A stretch of DNA of 37,307 nucleotides, from IMG/VR virus record IMGVR_UViG_3300036846_000020, positions 1 to 37,307 of that record; one strand, given 5' to 3'. Numbering within the stretch: position 1 is the first letter of the stretch; every line of letters starts with the position of its first letter. Positions 16,429 through 23,007 of the stretch are shown piece by piece. The notes beneath the pieces were generated by a model, which was given only the letters and a program-made list of their open reading frames with translations, did not search any database and was not told the origin of the DNA. The translations under genes and the position numbers were made by a program. The DNA is from a virus.

Positions 16429-19387
16429 GCGGGGCGAAGTTCACGCTGTCTCGTGGATGCCGCAGGGCGCTGATCTTGCTGCTGACGCGGGCGTCGGTGC
16501 GCTGACGATCACCGTCACGAACCCCGTCGACTTCGACGAGTTCGGCGGCACGCTCGCGATCAACGGCGTGCAGTACGACTACGACACAGTGGACATGGAC
16601 GCCGCCGTCATCACGCTGTCGCAGTCGACGACAGCAGCAGCGACTGCAGGCGATTGGGTCAACGTGATCGCGGGCGGTGTCGTCGCGATCGATTACGTCG
16701 CGTTCGTCTCGCTCGGCGACGGCGACGAACTCGAAGTGCCGATCGCGTACGCCGAGCGCGATCTGTGGCCCGAGGGCGACTACGACTCGCCCGTGCTCGT
16801 CGAGCTGGCAGACGACTTGGAGTCGATCGTCAGCGTGCCGGGTCGCACGCCGCTGCGCGACGGCACGTTCATCAACCCGAGCACGCTGCCCACGCCGACG
16901 ATCCCGCCCAGCGACGGGCTCGTGCCCACGAACGCGCCGACGAACGTCGTCGTCACGGGCGGCATCGGCGCGCTGATGATCCGCTGGACGCCGATCGCGA
17001 ACCACGATCCCGTGACGTACGACCTGCACGTGTGGCCGGTCAGTGGGTTCACGCCCAGCGCGTCGACGCTCGTCGTCTCGACAGCGGGCAGCAGTCACAC
17101 GCTGCGCCTGCTCGGCACGGGCTACGGCACCCCACCCGATCAGACGCTGCAGTACGACACGACGTACTTCGTACGCGTGATCGCACGCGATCTTGACGGG
17201 GCAGGCCCAGCGTCTGCTGAGGCGTCTGGGCAACTCGTGCGCATCAACAGCCCAGACATCGCTGCAGAGTCGATCACGGGCGATCACATTCAGGGCGGCA
17301 CGATCACGGGCGATCTGCTCGCGACTGACGTCGTGCTCGCGTCGACGATCAGCACGGGCAACGTCGACGACAACGGCAACATCGTCGGCGCGCGCATCGA
17401 CCTCGGCCCAGACGGGCTGAAGGGCTACGCGCAAGACGGGCATCAGGTACTCAACTTCCCGACTGACCCGAGCGACGACGCGTACATCGAAGCGCACATG
17501 CACATGCTGTCGGCTGACGTCGACGATCATCTGACGCTGAACGGCGTGAACAACGCTGTCAGCGCGAGCGCGTCGATCTTGCTCGCGAGCGGGGTGACAG
17601 CGCCGACGTCGCCGCCGAACATCGCGACGTCGTACGACACGGTGCAGCTCGACACGCACACGAAGATCGACGGCGGCTCGGGCAGTTTCGGAAGCATCGC
17701 GCTCGACCCGACGCAGATCGTGTCGCTCGTGTGGGATCAGGCGTTCAGCGTCTGGCAGGTCTTCCAGCAGCGCTCGAACGGCTTCAGACTCTGGCGCTTC
17801 AACCCTGACGGCTCGATCGCGCCGCAGAGCGGCAGCACGGCGGTCGTCGATTGGGTCGGTTCGTATCTGCAGACGACGGGCTGTCGCGGCGGCTGGCTCT
17901 TCAACTTCAACGGCACGTGGTATCTCTGGGACACGATCGTCGGGGGCGGGCGATACGGCATCGTGCCGAACTCGTGGATCATCAACACCGGGCAGACGCC
18001 GTTTCTGTCGTTCGACGAGAGCGCGCAGAGTCTGATGCTGTGCCAGAGCCCGACCGGCAACTCGCCGAAGACGATGCAGGTTCGACGCCTGCACACGGTC
18101 GCGTACGTCGGCGGCAACGCGCAGAACTGTGTCAGTGACTCGATCACGACGCTCCCGTCAGGGATGGGCCGCACGCACTCGCTCACGAGTTGCTTCTACG
18201 GCGCAGCCGACTTCGGCACTGCGCGCTACGTGGTCACGAACGACACGCAACTGCACGTGTACGTCAGCACCGCGACGACATGGCAGAACGGCGCGAGCAC
18301 CTTCCAAGAGTGGACCCAGAACGGCGCGGGCAAGGGGATGCATTGGGACGGCTCGAACTTCTGGTCAGTCGACGCGACCGGGCTGCTGACGAAGTACACG
18401 ACATGGACGTGGCCGACTGAGCCGTCGACGATCTGGATCGGCACATCGGCGTACGACAGCGACGCGACGGGCGGCAACCACGAGACGCCGGTCGGGACGT
18501 TCGCGAGTCTCGACAGCGCGAACGTGCGACGCGCGAAACTGAGCATCACGGTGCCGCCCACCCAAGACGCGGGCGGCACGGACGACCCTGACGTGTGGCG
18601 CGTGTACTTCGCTCGCACGAGCGGCGCAGTGCCGACTGCCAGCTCGCTGAAGTTGCAAGCGGGGATTGGGTCGCCGACTGCCTCGACGAGCACTGTCATG
18701 TCAGCAGACGCGACGGGCGTCGCGCCCGTTGGCGGCGTGTTCGGGCAGACGGGCGCAGTGAACAACTTCCCAGCAGGGAACCCCGCGAAGATCACTGACG
18801 GCGCGGGTAACACGATGATCGACGCATCGGGTCACGGGCTCGTCGGCATCCCCGGCGAAGTGCGCATGTACGCGGGTGCTGCTGCGCCCGTGGGCTGGCT
18901 GCTGTGCGACGGCTCGTCGCTCGTGCGCACGGCGTACCCGACGCTGTTCGCTGCGATCGGCACGATGTTCGGACTCGGCTCGAACTCGCCAGTCGGCACG
19001 ACGTTCAACTTGCCCGACATGCGCTCGCGACTGCCGCTCGGTGTCGGCCTCGCGGCCTCGCTCGGGCAGACCGAGGGCGGCGTGCAGTCGGGCAACGCGA
19101 TCGCGGGCAACCCGCCCCCCGATGACTCGACGCGCAGCGATCGCTGGTCGCACAACCACTGGCACAACGCGCAGTCGCCAGACGGCACGCTGAGCAACTC
19201 GAACGTGAGCCACGTCGGGAACACGACGGGCGCGGGCGGCTCGACGCAGAACCGCGTGTCGACTCTCGACGGCTCGGTGCAGGGCAGTCACACGCACAAC
19301 ATCACCGGGCACACGGCGACCGCTTCGGGGATCGTCACGGGAACTGTGCACGCGTACAGCGGGCTCAACTACATCATCCGCACGTGA
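16421..19387 (+). CDS. Tail fibre/receptor-binding protein with collar domain
   Basis: The largest gene, 988 residues. The N-terminal 160 residues are beta-rich and probably attach to the tail tip. Residues about 170-270 look like a fibronectin type III domain (PTNVVVTGG through VRVIARDLDGAG). A short segment around INSPDIAAESITGDHIQGG is typical of fibre trimerisation sites. The long middle (about 350-780) is Gly/Ser/Thr-rich with aromatic-flanked strands and may bind glycans. Residues about 812-880 match the phage tail collar domain, with VGWLLCDGSSL and the later FNLPDMRSRLPLGVG. The last 90 residues are His-rich and include HTH at 957-959, as in metal-binding short tail fibres. It is most likely the receptor-binding protein. 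Confidence 0.85.
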   Translation: MAERGEVHAVSWMPQGADLAADAGVGALTITVTNPVDFDEFGGTLAINGVQYDYDTVDMDAAVITLSQSTTAAATAGDWVNVIAGGVVAIDYVAFVSLGDGDELEVPIAYAERDLWPEGDYDSPVLVELADDLESIVSVPGRTPLRDGTFINPSTLPTPTIPPSDGLVPTNAPTNVVVTGGIGALMIRWTPIANHDPVTYDLHVWPVSGFTPSASTLVVSTAGSSHTLRLLGTGYGTPPDQTLQYDTTYFVRVIARDLDGAGPASAEASGQLVRINSPDIAAESITGDHIQGGTITGDLLATDVVLASTISTGNVDDNGNIVGARIDLGPDGLKGYAQDGHQVLNFPTDPSDDAYIEAHMHMLSADVDDHLTLNGVNNAVSASASILLASGVTAPTSPPNIATSYDTVQLDTHTKIDGGSGSFGSIALDPTQIVSLVWDQAFSVWQVFQQRSNGFRLWRFNPDGSIAPQSGSTAVVDWVGSYLQTTGCRGGWLFNFNGTWYLWDTIVGGGRYGIVPNSWIINTGQTPFLSFDESAQSLMLCQSPTGNSPKTMQVRRLHTVAYVGGNAQNCVSDSITTLPSGMGRTHSLTSCFYGAADFGTARYVVTNDTQLHVYVSTATTWQNGASTFQEWTQNGAGKGMHWDGSNFWSVDATGLLTKYTTWTWPTEPSTIWIGTSAYDSDATGGNHETPVGTFASLDSANVRRAKLSITVPPTQDAGGTDDPDVWRVYFARTSGAVPTASSLKLQAGIGSPTASTSTVMSADATGVAPVGGVFGQTGAVNNFPAGNPAKITDGAGNTMIDASGHGLVGIPGEVRMYAGAAAPVGWLLCDGSSLVRTAYPTLFAAIGTMFGLGSNSPVGTTFNLPDMRSRLPLGVGLAASLGQTEGGVQSGNAIAGNPPPDDSTRSDRWSHNHWHNAQSPDGTLSNSNVSHVGNTTGAGGSTQNRVSTLDGSVQGSHTHNITGHTATASGIVTGTVHAYSGLNYIIRT

Positions 19388-19400
19388 AGGGAGACAGCGC

Positions 19401-19676
19401 ATGACGTACAGCACGATCGATCAGATCGCCAGCTCGGCATCGCTGAAGAACCGCGCCGCTGCTGCAGCAGCAGAGCAGGGGCAGAGCGACCCGACCGGCT
19501 GGGTCGATCGCAATATCTGGGTGCTCGCTGCTGAGCCGGGGTGGGCGGCAGCATGGGAGTCAGCAGAGGCCGCGCTGACGCTCGATCAGAACCCAGACAC
19601 GGGCGTTCGTCCGTCTGTCATCACCGACGCGATGATCCTGTCAGCGGTGCAGGCGATCATCGCTGCCACGCCATGA
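19401..19676 (+). CDS. Small conserved phage protein, unknown function
   Basis: A 91-residue protein with a GAAGGGAG ribosome site. It opens with TYSTIDQIASS, has an Ala-rich helix, and contains WVDRNIWVLAAEPGWAAAW and ITDAMILSAVQAI. From memory, similar proteins sit between tail-fibre and lysis genes in several actinophage groups, but I know of no assigned function. The helical, Trp-rich pattern gives no enzyme signature. It overlaps the following membrane protein gene at ATGA. Confidence 0.8.
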   Translation: MTYSTIDQIASSASLKNRAAAAAAEQGQSDPTGWVDRNIWVLAAEPGWAAAWESAEAALTLDQNPDTGVRPSVITDAMILSAVQAIIAATP

Positions 19677-20032
19677 CGCCGCGCGCAGTCGTCTCGGGCG
19701 CGCTGCTGCTGTACTGCGCTGGCCTCTTCACGCTCGCGGCGTTCCCGACGAGTGACGTCGATTGGGCCGAGTGGGTCGTCATCGTGCTGTCGATCGTCGC
19801 TGCGATCGGGCTCGTCGCGCAGATGTCGCCGCGCATCCGAGTGCCGGGTGAAGAGTTCGCGTATCTCGTGACCGGCTGGGCGGGCATGTTCTCGCTCTGC
19901 CTGTACTTGATCGACTCGACGGACCCCAACTACGTGCAAGTGCGCATCACGCTGCTGCTGCTCGCTGGCTCGCTCGGCGCGTACGCCGCGTTCATCGTGC
20001 GCGACACGCCCAGAGAAGGGGGGCCGCTGTGA
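19673..20032 (+). CDS. Four-segment membrane protein, holin candidate
   Basis: A 119-residue protein starting in an ATGA overlap. Four hydrophobic segments are visible at about residues 6-24, 31-51, 62-81 and 90-109, separated by short charged turns, with a charged C-terminal tail. It is the first of two membrane proteins directly before the endolysin, so a holin role is likely: it would permeabilise the membrane to time lysis. A four-segment topology is less common than two or three but does occur. It ends in a GTGA overlap with the next small membrane gene. Confidence 0.7.
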   Translation: MTPRAVVSGALLLYCAGLFTLAAFPTSDVDWAEWVVIVLSIVAAIGLVAQMSPRIRVPGEEFAYLVTGWAGMFSLCLYLIDSTDPNYVQVRITLLLLAGSLGAYAAFIVRDTPREGGPL

Positions 20033-20154
20033 ACGACAATCTGACGCAAGTGCTCGTGCTGCTGATCACGACGATCGGCACGATCGGGCTCGCATACGTG
20101 AAGTTGCGAGCACCCAGCGCAGACAAGAGCGAGAGCGAGACGACAGATGACTAG
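20029..20154 (+). CDS. Single-segment membrane peptide, second holin or antiholin candidate
   Basis: GTG 20029 to TAG 20154 encodes 41 residues. It has one hydrophobic segment (about residues 7-24, beginning LVLLITTIGTIGLAYV) and then a charged Lys/Glu/Ser/Asp tail. The start lies in a GTGA overlap and the end overlaps the endolysin start by 8 bases, so it is translationally embedded in the lysis cassette. Paired membrane proteins before a lysin often act as holin and antiholin or holin-like accessory. Confidence 0.68.
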   Translation: MNDNLTQVLVLLITTIGTIGLAYVKLRAPSADKSESETTDD

Positions 20155-21352
20155 TCCCGTCCCCGGCAAGCAGCAGGGCACCCCGTACGGGCAACGCGGC
20201 GCGTACTGGTCATGTCGCAAAGACTCGCGCGGCTGGGGCATCCACACGGGCGTCGACTACCCCGCGCCAGTAGGCACAGCAGTCGTCGCTGCGCGACCCG
20301 GCAAAGCGGTGTACACGAACCACGGGAGCGCGTTCGGTGCCCATCAGCTCGAAGTCGTCGTCGTCGGCGGCACGCGCGACTTCTACGCGCACATGCGCAC
20401 TCGCAGCGTGAACGACGGCGCGACCGTGCGAGCGGGTCAGAAGATCGGCGAAGTCGGGAGCGAGGGCAACGCGACCGGCCCGCATCTGCACTTCGAGCGA
20501 CACGCGACGTCGACCGGCCCGTGGTCGTGCGACATCGTGCGCGACCCGAAGACGAGCATCGACTACACAGCGAAGGTGAAGCCCAAGATGACCGATCTGA
20601 GAGTGATCCACTGCTCGATGCAGTTCAGCGATACGAAGAGCCAGCACGCGCACGACGCCAAGGCGATCTTCGACTATGCGAAGCAGCGCGGCGCGCTCTT
20701 CGTCACGGGCACGGAAGCGGGTGCCCATCAGCCCGATCTGCGCGACGCGCTGACAGCGAACGCGAAGCGCACGGGCTACAGCATCAACGCGCACAAGTGG
20801 GGCGACTGGACAGCGACGAACACAGCGCTGGCGAAGGTCGTCGGCAAGGGGTACGAAGGCCCGTTCATCGACGGCACGACGGGCATCGACGCAGCGCACG
20901 GCGCACACTCGCCGCGTGGGATCACGTGGCAGACGGCAGAAGTGAAGGGCATCGTCGGCGCGATCACGATCGGGTCAGCGCACTATCTGACGCAGCGCTC
21001 GATCGAAGCGTCGAAGACGACGAACCAACCGCTGATCAACGGCATCGCGCAGTGGGGCAAAGCGAAGGGCAAGGGCAGCGCGCTCGTGCTGTTCAACGCC
21101 GACGTGAACATGGACGACGAGAAGCGCGACCCCTTCTCGGGCGGGCCGTTCACGACCTGCTGGGACGAACTGCACAAGTACCCAGCGACGCACGGGCGGG
21201 ACGTGCGACACGGCTCGACGATCGACGTCAGCGCGTCGTACAACGCCGACAAGCGCGTCAGCGCGAAGAGCGCGCAGTCACTCGACGACAGCAGACTGCA
21301 ACTGTTCACTGATCACTTCGCGATCGAGGTCGTGTACAGCGTCGCTGACTGA
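20147..21352 (+). CDS. Endolysin: M23 peptidase plus EEP-like domain
   Basis: A 401-residue protein at the end of the lysis cassette. Residues about 1-140 form an M23 (lysostaphin-type) metallopeptidase: His33 and Asp37 in HTGVDYPAP, His82 in FYAHM, and His113/His115 in GPHLHFE are the expected zinc and catalytic residues. It would cut peptide cross-links of peptidoglycan. The C-terminal 250 residues look like an endonuclease/exonuclease/phosphatase (EEP) fold: VIHCSMQF start, Glu190 in GTEAG, His279 in GSAHYL, Asp319 and Asn321 in FNADVN, Asp389-His390 in TDHFAIEV. An M23-EEP pair is unusual for a lysin. The second domain could cut DNA or a phosphoester, or be a repurposed binding domain. 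There is no signal peptide. Confidence 0.82.
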   Translation: MTSPVPGKQQGTPYGQRGAYWSCRKDSRGWGIHTGVDYPAPVGTAVVAARPGKAVYTNHGSAFGAHQLEVVVVGGTRDFYAHMRTRSVNDGATVRAGQKIGEVGSEGNATGPHLHFERHATSTGPWSCDIVRDPKTSIDYTAKVKPKMTDLRVIHCSMQFSDTKSQHAHDAKAIFDYAKQRGALFVTGTEAGAHQPDLRDALTANAKRTGYSINAHKWGDWTATNTALAKVVGKGYEGPFIDGTTGIDAAHGAHSPRGITWQTAEVKGIVGAITIGSAHYLTQRSIEASKTTNQPLINGIAQWGKAKGKGSALVLFNADVNMDDEKRDPFSGGPFTTCWDELHKYPATHGRDVRHGSTIDVSASYNADKRVSAKSAQSLDDSRLQLFTDHFAIEVVYSVAD

Positions 21353-21356
21353 GCCG

Positions 21357-21392
21357 CCGCCCCGTCTCTTGACTCTCTTCGAGGCGGGGCGG
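21357..21392 (+). terminator. Weak hairpin after endolysin
   Basis: CCGCCCCG at 21357-21364 pairs with 21385-21392 around a 20-base loop, right after the endolysin stop. It has no T-run and may support the much stronger hairpin just downstream. Confidence 0.45.
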
Positions 21393-21407
21393 TGCTCCAA
21401 CGAAAAA

Positions 21408-21440
21408 GCCGCCCGCACCCCTGCTCTGGGTGCGGGCGGC
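21408..21440. terminator. Strong bidirectional terminator between convergent operons
   Basis: A perfect 13-bp stem (GCCGCCCGCACCC at 21408-21420 with 21428-21440) and a 7-base loop. Five A residues precede it on the plus strand, so the leftward transcript ends in a T-run after the hairpin. It separates the rightward lysis operon from the leftward zinc-finger genes and probably stops both. Confidence 0.85.
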
Positions 21441-21450
21441 TTCGTCGTGT

Positions 21451-21942
21451 CTAGCGCTGCTGCTCGACGTGCGCTCGCGTCGTGTGCATCCGACGACCCT
21501 GCTCGCTGTCGAACGCTTCGTCGCAGCCCTTCTGCTCGCACTCCCAGATGCGCTCGATCAGCCCGTGCTCCAAGAGCACGCGAGCGCGATTCTTGTCTGG
21601 GTGTCGCCCGCGATAGTGCCCAAGCCCAGACGCCTTCTGATACGTCTCGCCGCACAGCACGCACGTCTCCGTGCGCAGCCGCGAGTTCGCGGGCTCGACG
21701 ATAGCGACGCCGTTCCCGGCTGCTGACGGGTGCTCGATCGGTGGGCGCGCGCCCTCGACGAACTGCCCGAGCGTCGACATCAACTCGACGAACGGGTCGA
21801 CGTGCTCTTTGCGATGCTGCTCGCACACGTCAAGCGTCTTCGGCTTGCCGCGCCCGATGCTGATCTGCGGGGTGGGTGCTGCTTCTGTGTAGACGTCTTC
21901 CTTCAGACACAGATCGCAGTACGTGACGATCGCTCTTGCCAT
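21451..21942 (-). CDS. Zinc-finger protein with two C2H2-type fingers
   Basis: A 163-residue leftward gene. The N-terminus carries C9-x2-C12 and C40-x2-H43, likely one zinc site, in a segment reminiscent of small Lsr2-linked or ribbon proteins of actinophages. The C-terminal third has two classic C2H2 spacings: C94-x2-C97-x11-H109-x4-H114 and C135-x4-C140-x12-H153-x4-H158. It is most likely a DNA-binding regulator. The leader has GAGATAGGAGC at 21951-21961 (minus strand), eight bases before ATG, the same motif seen before the repressor and integrase. It lies at the boundary of the lysogeny region and converges on the lysis operon. Confidence 0.78.
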   Translation of the reverse strand: MARAIVTYCDLCLKEDVYTEAAPTPQISIGRGKPKTLDVCEQHRKEHVDPFVELMSTLGQFVEGARPPIEHPSAAGNGVAIVEPANSRLRTETCVLCGETYQKASGLGHYRGRHPDKNRARVLLEHGLIERIWECEQKGCDEAFDSEQGRRMHTTRAHVEQQR

Positions 21943-21959
21943 GATGTGCCGCTCCTATC

Positions 21960-22322
21960 TCACGCCGACTTGCTCGACGTCTGCTCGATGAATCGATGAA
22001 GTGATTCGAGACGGAGAGCGTCGCGCCCTTCGCCGATGATGCGCCCGAGTCCCTTGTGCAGATATCCCTCGGGGTGAACGTACTGCGACGACACGATGTG
22101 CCCGCTGCCGTCGAGCAACTGACGACGCTCGCACGTGCAGCGTGTGCATCGCAGCGAGCGTTCGTACGCGCGCTGCTCGGGCACGAATCGCGCCGTGTGT
22201 GGACGCCAGTTGTGCCCCAGCTCGCGACACAGCAGCCATGACTGCTTCAGCGTGTGTGCCCACTGTTCGACTTCTGACGGCTCGGCCTCGTCGGCGACGA
22301 GTCGCCGCTTTCGTCTGGGCAT
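21960..22322 (-). CDS. Conserved actinophage protein with Cys/His cluster, unknown function
   Basis: A 120-residue leftward gene. ATG 22322 is chosen for its GAAGGGAG leader; an in-frame ATG at 22391 has no ribosome site. The N-terminus is very basic (PRRKRRL). The core has LCRELGHNW, then a C-x2-C pair (RCTRCTCERRQLL) and QYVHPEGYLHKGLGRI. From memory, similar small proteins of unknown function occur in many actinophages. The Cys and His residues suggest a metal-bound, nucleic-acid-binding fold. It is followed after 17 bases by the C2H2 gene. Confidence 0.75.
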   Translation of the reverse strand: MPRRKRRLVADEAEPSEVEQWAHTLKQSWLLCRELGHNWRPHTARFVPEQRAYERSLRCTRCTCERRQLLDGSGHIVSSQYVHPEGYLHKGLGRIIGEGRDALRLESLHRFIEQTSSKSA

Positions 22323-22463
22323 TCGTTTCTCCCTTCCCGAGAGATTCGATGGGGGGTGATCACTGCTTGACTCACCGCTGAGAGTATGCAAGCACGCATC
22401 ACAAGGGAAGGCGACTCACCCAATCGACCCGTTTCGACGTCGCGCTGTCGTATGCTCGCGAGC
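22323..22463. promoter_or_regulatory. Divergent intergenic region, probable promoters
   Basis: These 141 bases separate a leftward and a rightward gene, so at least one promoter should lie here. It holds TTGACT at 22367-22372 and TATGCA/TATGCT hexamers at 22385-22390 and 22451-22456, but no pair has good -35/-10 spacing. The two leader purine tracts are visible. No dyad stands out. Confidence 0.4.
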
Positions 22464-22697
22464 ATGAGCCCCATCGAATCTCGGGTGTCACTGCACGAGC
22501 AGAGCGTCATCGATGCAGAGCAGCACGCGCAGACGTACGCCAGACGCGCAGAGAGACGATCTGAGACGCGCCCACGTGCTCGCACGACACATCATGTCGT
22601 CGTGCACCCCGACGTGCTCAGAACGGCTCTGAGGCTCGCTGACGGGGATGCGTCGCGACTGACGATCGTCAGCGCGACTGAAGTGCGCGTGTCGTGA
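22464..22697 (+). CDS. Small basic protein, unknown function
   Basis: A 77-residue protein. ATG 22464 is preferred over the longer frame from 22386. It has an Arg/Gln/Glu-rich helical first half and a second half HHVVVHPDVLRTALRLA with a closing strand IVSATEVRVS. No clear family. It overlaps the following 51-residue gene by GTGA, which supports coding. Confidence 0.6.
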   Translation: MSPIESRVSLHEQSVIDAEQHAQTYARRAERRSETRPRARTTHHVVVHPDVLRTALRLADGDASRLTIVSATEVRVS

Positions 22698-22849
22698 GCA
22701 CGATCTTCGAGCCCGATCAGCCGACGTGCGATCACTGCGGGCTCGACGTCTCGATCGATCGCAACGGCTGGTGGGTCGACGCTGACGGCACGTCAGACTG
22801 CGACGAGAACTTGGGCGGGCACGAAGTCGACGGGGAAGCACGCGGCTGA
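22694..22849 (+). CDS. Small zinc-ribbon-like protein, 51 residues
   Basis: GTG 22694, overlapping the previous stop at GTGA, to TGA 22849. It has C-x2-C (TCDHCGLDV) and a later Cys and His (SDCDENLGGH), enough for a small zinc site, with many acidic residues. Small proteins of this pattern are common in actinophage early regions and have no known role. It is the last gene before the attP candidate. Confidence 0.65.
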   Translation: MSTIFEPDQPTCDHCGLDVSIDRNGWWVDADGTSDCDENLGGHEVDGEARG

Positions 22850-22866
22850 GCGTGCGACACGCTCGT

Positions 22867-22920
22867 TTGTATGGGGTTTCGTGACCCTCGTGAGGGCCGG
22901 GGTACGCTGAACGCATACAA
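22867..22920. other. attP: Candidate attP (phage attachment site)
   Basis: A 54-bp imperfect dyad directly upstream of the serine integrase. Outer arms TTGTATG (22867-22873) and CATACAA (22914-22920) are exact complements. Inner arms ACCC (22884-22887) and GGGT (22900-22903) also pair. The centre falls at A22893-G22894, a non-palindromic dinucleotide, as serine integrases need. Size and arm arrangement resemble known attP sites such as that of Bxb1, which also has outer TTTGT/ACAAA arms. A promoter (TACGCT at 22903-22908 as -10) may overlap. A host match has not been tested. Confidence 0.6.
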
Positions 22921-23007
22921 GTGCAAGACGCTGAGAGTCAGCGTCAGCATGGGACGTCGATCGAGTCAGTCGAGAGACGACCCGCACACCGAGATAGGGA
23001 GCAAGCA

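Noticed and set aside
22921-23007. Upstream extension of the integrase to GTG 22921
   Set aside because: It would abut the attP candidate and lacks a ribosome site, while GTG 23008 has the GAGATAGGGAGC leader and the protein then has normal integrase length.
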